Part shown: positions 6,748-16,306 of the stretch, piece after piece
Numbering within the stretch: position 1 is the first letter of the stretch
Layout: each line of letters starts with the position of its first letter
NCBI GenBank assembly: GCA_002390155.1
Contig: DGOS01000058.1
Span: 1-16,306 of the forward strand
Origin: Hyphomicrobiaceae bacterium UBA4460
Lineage (GTDB): Bacteria > Pseudomonadota > Alphaproteobacteria > Rhizobiales > Methyloligellaceae
Length of the DNA: 16,306 nt
Reading direction: 5' to 3'
Notes under the pieces: generated by a model
Database searches by the model: none
The model's input: the letters and a program-made list of their open reading frames with translations, nothing else
Told to the model about the DNA's origin: nothing
Position numbers and translations under genes: made by a program

Positions 6748-7347
6748 ATGCGACGGCCTTTGCTTCTGGTGATCCTTGGCGGCTTCGTCATTGGCGCATT
6801 GCTCGGCGCCGTGATGCTGCTCAACACCGATGCGCAACGGACGCGGGTGGTGACGAGCGGCAAGGCGCTTATCGGCGGACCATTCGAACTCGCCGGCAAG
6901 GACGGCAAGACGGTCACCGACAAGGATTTCCGCGGCCGCTATATGCTGGTGTTCTTCGGCTTCACGCACTGCCCGGACATTTGCCCGGCCGAGCTGCAAG
7001 TCATGTCGGCGGCGCTGGAGGATCTCGGGGCGGACGCAGACAAGGTTGTCCCCATTTTCATCACGCTCGATCCGGAGCGCGACACGCCCGAGGCTGTCAC
7101 GGCCTATGTGCAAAATTTCGGCACGAACTTTGTCGGACTCACCGGCTCGCCCGAGGCGATCGAGAAGGCCGCGAAGGCCTACCGCGTGACCTACCAGAAG
7201 TTCCAAGACGAAAGCATGGGCGACGATTACAGCATCGACCACTCCGCGCTCGTTTACCTCATGGGTCCGGACGGCGCGTTCGTCACGCACATTCCTTATG
7301 GGACGCCGCCTAAAAAAATGGCGGAAACCTTGCGCCGCTACCTATAG
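6748..7347 (+). CDS. SCO1/SenC/PrrC family copper chaperone
   Basis: This thioredoxin-fold, membrane-anchored protein is involved in delivering copper to, or reducing thiols of, the CuA site of cytochrome c oxidase. It acts on the periplasmic side. The 199 residues start with one membrane anchor (about 4-25). The copper ligands are complete: Cys75 and Cys79 in THCPDICP, and His165 in DYSIDHSALVYL. The family segment VPIFITLDPERDTP is at 101-114. The ATG follows the permease stop by two bases, with GGGGAG just upstream inside the permease end. In Rhodobacter a SenC/PrrC gene sits in the RegBA/PrrBA cluster, so its closeness to actSR fits, although here it is on the opposite strand and separated by the exporter. 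I leave the symbol blank because senC, prrC and scoI are all used. Confidence 0.93.
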   Translation: MRRPLLLVILGGFVIGALLGAVMLLNTDAQRTRVVTSGKALIGGPFELAGKDGKTVTDKDFRGRYMLVFFGFTHCPDICPAELQVMSAALEDLGADADKVVPIFITLDPERDTPEAVTAYVQNFGTNFVGLTGSPEAIEKAAKAYRVTYQKFQDESMGDDYSIDHSALVYLMGPDGAFVTHIPYGTPPKKMAETLRRYL

Positions 7348-7443
7348 CCGCGCGGCGCATGTCCCCTGCGGCCATCTGTCATTGCACTGCAGCAAAAATT
7401 CGCCACCTGATTCCGCGATGCAGCATTAGACTGTTGATGAGTC

Positions 7444-7449
7444 GGAGGG
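7444..7449 (+). promoter_or_regulatory. Ribosome binding site of phaZ
   Basis: GGAGGG lies six bases before the ATG at 7456. It is one of the strongest sites in the window and supports that start. The rest of the 108-base gap after SCO holds a GC-rich palindrome (GCCGCGCGGC, around 7348) without a T-run, so a clear terminator is not visible. Confidence 0.6.
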
Positions 7450-7455
7450 ACGATC

Positions 7456-8727
7456 ATGCTGTACCACCTCTACGAGCTGAATCAGGCTGCGCTGCATCCG
7501 GCGCGCGCCACGGCGGAAGCCTATCGTTTGATGTGGCGCAATCCGCTGAACCCGGCCTCGCGGACAGCGCTTGGCCGCGGTGCCGCGGCCGCGCTCGAAC
7601 TGTTCGAGCGTTCGACGCGCCGCTACCGAAAGCCCGCCTGGGGGATAGACACGGTCGAGGTTGACGGGCGGGAGGTGGGCGTCGTGCTGCGCACCGTCCT
7701 GTCGAAGCCGTTCTGCAATCTCGTGCACTTCGAGCGGGACCTGACGGGTTCGCGCCGGCGAAAAGATCCGAAAGTCCTCGTGGTGGCGCCTATGGCGGGT
7801 CACTTCGCGACGCTTCTGCGCGGCACAGTTCGCGATCTCCTCCCCGATCACGACGTCTATGTCACCGAATGGCAGGACGCGCGCTTCGTGCCGCGCGCCG
7901 CAGGGGCCTTCGACCTCGACGTCTACATCGACTACATCACGGAGTTTCTGAGAGCCTTCGAGGGCGACGTGCACATCATGGCGGTCTGTCAGCCGACCGT
8001 TCCGGTGTTCGCCGCCGTGTCGCTGATGGAGGCGCAGAAGGACCGCGCCGTGCCCCGCTCCATGACCCTCATGGCCGGTCCCATCGATGCGCGGCAGAGC
8101 CCGACAGCCGTCAATCGCTTCGCCGACGGTAAGCCGCTGAGCTGGTTCCGCCAACACGTCATCACCCAGGTGCCCTGGCCGTATCCCGGCATGATGCGGC
8201 TCGTCTATCCGGGCTTCTTCCAGCTCTCCGGCTTCATGGGCATGAATATCGACCGGCACCTGACCGCCCACCGGGATCTGTTCCATAACCTGATCCGCGG
8301 CGACGGCGATTCCGCCGACAAGCACCGTGAGTTCTACGACGAGTTTCTCGCGGTCATGGACCTCACGGCCGAGTATTACCTTCAGACCATCGAGACGGTG
8401 TTCCTCGACTACAAGCTGCCCAAGGGCGAAATGCGCCATCGGGGCACGCCCGTGGACCCCTCGAAAGTCAAGCGGGTCGCGCTCATGACGGTCGAGGGCG
8501 AGAAGGACGATATTTCCGGGATCGGCCAGACTGAGGCTGCCCAAACATTGTGCAGCAACCTCTCAGACGGTCTCCGCGCCCACCATTTGCAGCCTGGCGT
8601 CGGCCACTACGGCGTTTTTAATGGTTCGCGCTTCCGGTCGGATATTTTGCCGGAAATCCGCCGTTTTATCCGGGCTCACCAGCGCCGCAAAAGCGCTCTG
8701 GGACGGGCCTTGAGCCGCGTTGCCTAA
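7456..8727 (+). CDS. phaZ: Intracellular polyhydroxyalkanoate (PHB) depolymerase
   Basis: This enzyme breaks down the carbon-storage polymer polyhydroxybutyrate inside the cell. The 423-residue length and motifs match the PhaZa1/PhaZ1 type of Cupriavidus and rhizobia. The nucleophile is a cysteine, Cys178 in AVCQPTVPV, instead of the serine of a normal lipase box. The expected acid is Asp351 or Asp352 in VEGEKDDI, and the base is His384 in GVGHYGVF. The N-terminal MLYHLYELNQAALHPAR is typical of the family. There is no signal peptide, as expected for a granule-associated cytoplasmic enzyme. It is in the same direction as SCO but 108 bases further, so it is probably a separate transcription unit. 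No phaC or phasin gene lies next to it here. Confidence 0.94.
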   Translation: MLYHLYELNQAALHPARATAEAYRLMWRNPLNPASRTALGRGAAAALELFERSTRRYRKPAWGIDTVEVDGREVGVVLRTVLSKPFCNLVHFERDLTGSRRRKDPKVLVVAPMAGHFATLLRGTVRDLLPDHDVYVTEWQDARFVPRAAGAFDLDVYIDYITEFLRAFEGDVHIMAVCQPTVPVFAAVSLMEAQKDRAVPRSMTLMAGPIDARQSPTAVNRFADGKPLSWFRQHVITQVPWPYPGMMRLVYPGFFQLSGFMGMNIDRHLTAHRDLFHNLIRGDGDSADKHREFYDEFLAVMDLTAEYYLQTIETVFLDYKLPKGEMRHRGTPVDPSKVKRVALMTVEGEKDDISGIGQTEAAQTLCSNLSDGLRAHHLQPGVGHYGVFNGSRFRSDILPEIRRFIRAHQRRKSALGRALSRVA

Positions 8728-8729
8728 AC

Positions 8730-8759
8730 CACAGGCGAGCGTTTTTGCGAGCCCCTGTG
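8730..8759. terminator. Imperfect stem-loop after phaZ
   Basis: CACAGG and CCTGTG arms lie two bases after the phaZ stop and enclose an 18-base segment containing a TTTTT run and poorly paired inner bases. It could be a weak transcription end for phaZ. There is no T-run after the hairpin, so this is a tentative call. Confidence 0.3.
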
Positions 8760-8816
8760 CTACGCTGAAGGCGCAGATTCGGGTAGCCCTCAAGGTGTGG
8801 CGTATGGGAGACGGGG

Positions 8817-9659
8817 ATGCTGAAGCGGCTCAATCTCGGGCGGGGTGAGACGATCGAGGTCAAAATTCAGGGCTTGGAAATTCCGATGCTGCTGCGGCGC
8901 AGCACGCGGGCCAGGCGGTTCAGCCTTCAAGTCAGCGAGGCACGGCGCGGCGCGGTCCTGACCATGCCGGCCTATTCCAGCTTCGCCGATGCCGACGAAT
9001 TCCTGTCACGCCATTTGGACTGGCTCAAGGAGCGGGTCGCCGACCTGCCCGAGCCAGTGCCGTTCACCGACGGCGCCGTCATTCCCTTGCGCGGGCTCGC
9101 CCACCTCTTGCGTTTCGCCGGCCCCGTGCGCCGCCGTGGCGTGGTCTGGGTCGAGGACCCGGAGGACGCAATGATCGCGCCCGCATGGCCAGTCGGCGCG
9201 CGCGTCGCCAAAGAGCGCCTGCCGCGCCTGCATATCTCCGGAGAGGACGAACACGCGCCCCGCCGGCTGCTGGACTGGCTGAGGCGCCAGGCCCATTTGG
9301 ATCTGAAGCTGCGAGTGGACATTCATGCCAGGCGCCTGAACCTGCAGCCGAAGCGTATCTTCGTGCGCGATCAGACGACGCGCTGGGGATCATGCTCTAC
9401 GACCGGCGCGCTGTCCTTCTCGTGGCGGCTCGTCCTGGCGCCGCCCTTCGTGCTCGACTATCTCGCCGCGCACGAGGTTGCCCATCTCGCCCACATGAAT
9501 CATGGGCCGCGCTTTTGGGCGGTTGTCGCGCGCACCATGCCGCGGCACGAGGAGGCGCGGGACTGGCTGGGCAAATACGGCTCCAACCTCCACGCTTACG
9601 GGGCGGAGGCCATGCCGCATCATTCGCAAGGCACCTCGCCTGCGGACAGCATCGAATAG
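8817..9659 (+). CDS. YgjP-like (DUF45, M48-related) metallopeptidase
   Basis: This is a predicted zinc-dependent peptidase of the YgjP/DUF45 family; substrates are not established for the family. The 280-residue protein ends in the diagnostic block: RWGSCS (189-194), a conserved FSWRLVLAP segment, and the metal motif HEVAHLAHMNHGPRFW, with His219, Glu220, His223 and third ligand candidate His229. A family-typical N-terminal beta-rich region (LLRRSTRARRFSLQVS) precedes it. The stretch at about 111-148 looks loosely conserved and may be an insertion. There is no signal or membrane segment. The ATG at 8817 has GGGAG six bases upstream. It follows phaZ by 89 bases and converges on the PBP gene with only 10 bases between stop codons, with no visible terminator. 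Confidence 0.88.
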   Translation: MLKRLNLGRGETIEVKIQGLEIPMLLRRSTRARRFSLQVSEARRGAVLTMPAYSSFADADEFLSRHLDWLKERVADLPEPVPFTDGAVIPLRGLAHLLRFAGPVRRRGVVWVEDPEDAMIAPAWPVGARVAKERLPRLHISGEDEHAPRRLLDWLRRQAHLDLKLRVDIHARRLNLQPKRIFVRDQTTRWGSCSTTGALSFSWRLVLAPPFVLDYLAAHEVAHLAHMNHGPRFWAVVARTMPRHEEARDWLGKYGSNLHAYGAEAMPHHSQGTSPADSIE

Positions 9660-9669
9660 CAGAAGAGTT

Positions 9670-11739
9670 CTACCCGCCGCCGAAGAAGCCAAAGACGCGT
9701 TGGTAGAAGGGACGCTCCGTCGCGTCGTCGCGGGCTTTGGCCGTTTGCGATGGCCACGGCAGCCGCACCGCGATGGTCTCCTCACGCGGCCGCCGGCTGT
9801 GTGCACCCGGGAGCGGTAAGGGCCGCTTGTCCTCATGTGCAGAGAGCATGATGTCGTGCCATAGCGAGGCGGGCAGTGTGCCGCCGGTGACCTTCTTCAT
9901 GTGCTTGCCGTTGTCGTTTCCGACCCACACGCCCGCCACGTAATGCGCCGTGTAGCCGACGAACCAGGCATCCCGTGAATTCTGGGTGGTGCCGGTCTTG
10001 CCCCCGGCCATGTGTTTGGGGATGGCTGCGCGCTTGCCGGTCCCGCGCACCAGCGCGGTGTTGAGCATGTCGTTCATGGCGCCGACGTTGTGGAGCGCAA
10101 CCACTTGTCCTGTAACGGATTTCCGGCGCTTGTAGAGTGTCTTGCCCTCGCCGTTGCGGATGCGTGTGATAACATGCGGCAGAACGCGTTTCCCGCCATT
10201 GGCAAACGGGGCGTATGCGCCGGCGAGTTCCAGCAGTGTCACCTCCGCCGTGCCGAGGGCGATGGATGGCTGCGTATGAAGTTTTGAATTGATGCCGAGA
10301 CGCCGCGCCGTGTGGGCCACACGCTCTGGCCCGACCGCGGAGGTCAGCTTGACGGCGACCGTGTTGAGCGAGTGCGCCATGCTGTAGCGCAACGTGACCT
10401 TGCCCTTGTACTTGTTCGTGTAGTTCTTCGGCTGCCAGCCACGGATATTGACCGGACCGTCATAGGCGACCGAGTCTGGCGTGTAGCCGCTTTCCAGCGC
10501 CGCGAGATAGACGAAGGGCTTGAAGGCAGAGCCCGGCTGGCGCAGGGCTTTCAGAGCGCGGTCGTAAGGGCTTGCTTTGTAGGACCGGCCGCCGACCAGC
10601 GCCATTACCGCGCCCGATGCGGGGTCGAGGATGACCACGGCGCCTTGGCCGGCTTTCACTTTACGTCCTTCGGTGTCGAGCAGCTTGCGCAGGCGTTCCT
10701 GCGCGGCGCGTTGCAGATGCGCGTCGACCGTCGTGTTTACGACAAGTGCGCCGTCGTTCTCGCCGACATATTCGGGCAGCAGCTCCGCCACCCAGTCGAC
10801 AGCGTAAGGGAAGCCCGTGTCATCGCCTTTGGCGCGAAGCTTCAGAGGCTGCGTGGCGACTTTGCGGGCCGTCGCCTCTGTGATGAATCCCGCCTCGACC
10901 ATGTTGTCGAGCACGACCTGGGCACGCGTGCTCGCCGCACGCACACTGCGGGTCGGTGCGTAGCGTGAGGGCGCCTTGAGAAGGCCAGCCAGCATCGCCG
11001 ACTGCGCCAGCGAAACGTCACGTGCAGAGCGGCCGAAATAATGCCGGGCCGCGGCCTCCACGCCGTAAGTACCGCCGCCGAAATAGACGCGGTTCAGGTA
11101 AAGCTCGAGGATCTCGTCCTTGGAGAAGCGCTGCTCCAGCCACACCGCGTAGATGAGTTCCTCCAACTTGCGCGTGATCGTGCGGTCCGGCTTGAGGAAC
11201 AGGTTCTTGGCAAGCTGCTGGGTGATGGTGGAGCCACCCTGGACGACGGTGCCCGCGGTGAAATTTCGGTAGCTGGCGCGCGCGAGGCCAACCGGGTCGA
11301 TGCCGAGATGATGGTAGAAGCGGCGGTCCTCCGTCGCCATCACCGCCTTGATGAGGTGATCGGGAAGCACGTCCACGCGGATATGCCCGCGGCGCAAACC
11401 CCGCTCTGCCAAAACGGTGCCGTCGGCGGCCAGAACCGTAACGTTGGGCGGACGGTCGTCGAGGGTGGCGAGCAGGGGATCGGGGACCTGGGAAATGAAA
11501 TAGACCACCGCTCCGCCGAGCGCGATGGTGCCCCAGATCGCAGCTAAAAGGCTGAAGCGGAGGGCTTTGAAGAGGTAAGGATGCGCCCGGGCGGTGCGTC
11601 TTAGGCGGGCAAAGCGGCCCTTGGGACGCCGGCTGGAAGGGCGCCGCTTCGATGGTGGCCGGCGCCGCGTGGGTCCACGCGAGCCCGCCAGCTTGCGGCT
11701 CCTGCCTTGGGGTTTGGCCTTTCGCCGCACGCCGCTCAT
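9670..11739 (-). CDS. PBP1A-family bifunctional penicillin-binding protein
   Basis: This inner-membrane enzyme polymerises glycan strands and cross-links their peptides in the periplasm. The 689 residues comprise a basic cytoplasmic tail (1-52), a membrane anchor (about 59-82), a glycosyltransferase GT51 domain with catalytic Glu137 in TEDRRFYHHLGID and GGSTITQQLAKNLFL (168-182), and a transpeptidase domain with SAFK (404-407, nucleophile Ser404), SLN (457-459) and KTGT (581-584). It is shorter than E. coli PBP1A and lacks the large inserted domain, resembling the shorter PBP1A/PbpF-like proteins of alphaproteobacteria. The tail holds 22 Arg/Lys and no acidic residue. Its ATG at 11739 has only a weak purine site (TTGAG). 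It lies 135 bases after gyrB on the same strand and may have its own promoter. Confidence 0.93.
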   Translation of the reverse strand: MSGVRRKAKPQGRSRKLAGSRGPTRRRPPSKRRPSSRRPKGRFARLRRTARAHPYLFKALRFSLLAAIWGTIALGGAVVYFISQVPDPLLATLDDRPPNVTVLAADGTVLAERGLRRGHIRVDVLPDHLIKAVMATEDRRFYHHLGIDPVGLARASYRNFTAGTVVQGGSTITQQLAKNLFLKPDRTITRKLEELIYAVWLEQRFSKDEILELYLNRVYFGGGTYGVEAAARHYFGRSARDVSLAQSAMLAGLLKAPSRYAPTRSVRAASTRAQVVLDNMVEAGFITEATARKVATQPLKLRAKGDDTGFPYAVDWVAELLPEYVGENDGALVVNTTVDAHLQRAAQERLRKLLDTEGRKVKAGQGAVVILDPASGAVMALVGGRSYKASPYDRALKALRQPGSAFKPFVYLAALESGYTPDSVAYDGPVNIRGWQPKNYTNKYKGKVTLRYSMAHSLNTVAVKLTSAVGPERVAHTARRLGINSKLHTQPSIALGTAEVTLLELAGAYAPFANGGKRVLPHVITRIRNGEGKTLYKRRKSVTGQVVALHNVGAMNDMLNTALVRGTGKRAAIPKHMAGGKTGTTQNSRDAWFVGYTAHYVAGVWVGNDNGKHMKKVTGGTLPASLWHDIMLSAHEDKRPLPLPGAHSRRPREETIAVRLPWPSQTAKARDDATERPFYQRVFGFFGGG

Positions 11740-11874
11740 CTCAACTCAACGCCTCAACTGAACTCGAAGGTGAGCCTCGCCACCAAAAATGGTGAATCGC
11801 AAGGCTCTTCGCGCGGAAACCTTAAAGGGCCCGCCTTGCCACAGCGTTAAGGAATGGAGGCGTAGGAGGCGCCG
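11740..11874 (-). other. gyrB-PBP intergenic region with two inverted repeats
   Basis: This 135-base gap probably contains the end of gyrB transcription and the PBP promoter. It has a perfect CACCA-AAAA-TGGTG inverted repeat (11781-11794) and wider CCTTAA/TTAAGG arms (11820-11825 and 11847-11852) around a GGGCCC-containing loop. Neither is followed by a T-run on the minus strand, so I cannot call an intrinsic terminator. Promoter boxes are not obvious. Confidence 0.35.
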
Positions 11875-15564
<3,690 letters not shown>

Positions 15565-15568
<4 letters not shown>

Positions 15569-16306
15569 ACCCGCATCGGCATGAGGACATAAAGCGCCGA
15601 TGGATCCTTTACGTCGCACACCATGGTCGGCGATCCCGGATCGGCCAGATGAAACTCGGCCGTTTCGCCCTCCAACTGATCGGAAATGTCGAGCAGGTAG
15701 CGGGCGTTGAACCCGATCTCGAGCGGATCGTGTTCGTATTCGACAGAAAGTTTCTCGGTGGCGCTGCCGGATTCGGGATTGTTCACCGACAGGGTCAGCG
15801 TGCCGTCGGCCAGCGCGAGCTTCACAGCGCGGCCCTTGTCGCTGGACAGGGTCGACACCCGGTCCACGGCCTTCGAGAAGGTCTCGTTGTCCACCTCGAG
15901 CTGCTTGTCGTTGCCTTGCGGGATGACGCGCTCGTAGTCGGGGAAGGTGCCGTCGATCAGTTTGGAGGTCAGCACCACGCGGCCAGCGGCGATGCGGATC
16001 TTCGACGGTGACAGCTCAATGGTCACCTCGCCGTCCTCGTCCTCCACGATCTTGGAGAGCTCCTGCACGGTTTTGCGCGGCACGATCACGCCGGGCATGC
16101 CGGCAGCGCCTGATGGCAGCGGCAACTCGACTTGCGCCAGACGGTGTCCGTCCGTGGCCACGGCCCGAAGCGTAGGTTTGCCCTCGCTCTCACCCTTGGC
16201 CTCATGGAGATAGATGCCGTTCAAATAGTAGCGCGTCTCCTCGGTGGAGATGGCGAAGCGCGTCTTCTCGATCAGCCGCTTGAGATCGCCGGCCGGGACC
16301 TTGAAG
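15565..16306 (-). CDS. dnaN: DNA polymerase III beta sliding clamp DnaN (5' part outside window)
   Basis: DnaN is the beta clamp that tethers DNA polymerase III and many repair proteins to DNA. The frame is open to the right edge, giving 247 codons of the C-terminal two thirds; a full clamp is about 370 residues. The visible sequence begins FKVPAGDLKRLIEKTRFAIS, which is domain II, and includes YYLNGIYLHE, VATDGHRLAQVELPLP, VIVPRKTVQEL and the C-terminal YVLMPMRV, which forms part of the partner-binding cleft. A methionine within YYLNGIYLHE-type context near 16224 is internal, not a start. The TGA at 15567-15565 overlaps the recF ATG. dnaA is often the next gene upstream, but that lies beyond the window. 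Confidence 0.97.

Noticed and set aside
7348..7358. GC palindrome after the SCO gene as a terminator
   Set aside because: The palindrome has almost no loop and no T-run follows it.
7426..8544. Long open frame (372 codons) on the minus strand opposite phaZ
   Set aside because: It is the complementary shadow of a high-GC gene; composition is His/Arg/Glu-rich without a recognisable domain, and phaZ is a clear family match.

Overview
The window reads as high-GC alphaproteobacterial chromosome, most likely Hyphomicrobiales. This is inferred from four things: the ActS/ActR (RegB/RegA-type) redox two-component pair, an MmcB-family DNA repair protein, a dnaN-recF-gyrB block, and a Cys-type intracellular PHB depolymerase. 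Genus cannot be fixed from the sequence alone. Coding density is very high. No stretch over about 210 bases lacks a gene, and I see no RNA gene, insertion sequence, prophage, CRISPR array or attachment site.

Layout, left to right. (1) Positions 1-2210, minus strand: the ergothioneine genes egtB and egtD, translationally coupled, with egtD cut at the left edge. (2) 2338-2817, plus: mmcB, divergent from egtB and convergent with actR, with a stem-loop in the convergent gap. (3) 2830-5017, minus: actS then actR, a membrane redox-sensing kinase and its Fis-type response regulator. (4) 5082-7347, plus, divergent from actS: an ABC-2 type exporter (ATPase and permease overlapping by 4 bases) followed after 2 bases by a SCO1/SenC copper chaperone. 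(5) 7456-9659, plus: a PHB depolymerase and a YgjP-type (DUF45) metallopeptidase. (6) 9670-11739, minus: a PBP1A-family bifunctional peptidoglycan synthase with a strongly basic N-terminal tail. (7) 11875-16306, minus: dnaN (5' part outside the window), recF overlapping it by 4 bases, then gyrB.

How the parts fit. EgtD trimethylates histidine to hercynine and EgtB attaches sulfur to it. ActSR is a global redox/energy regulator, and SCO/SenC is a classical genomic partner of RegBA-type systems because it serves cytochrome oxidase copper-site assembly. Here an exporter of unknown substrate sits between them, which is the least explained piece of the window. dnaN-recF-gyrB is a replication/repair block often found near dnaA.

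I found no wholly new system. The points most worth checking are the His-Gly (rather than His-Glu) phosphoacceptor box in ActS, the exporter inserted between actSR and SCO, and the adjacent tyrosines in EgtB that suggest the type II active-site arrangement.
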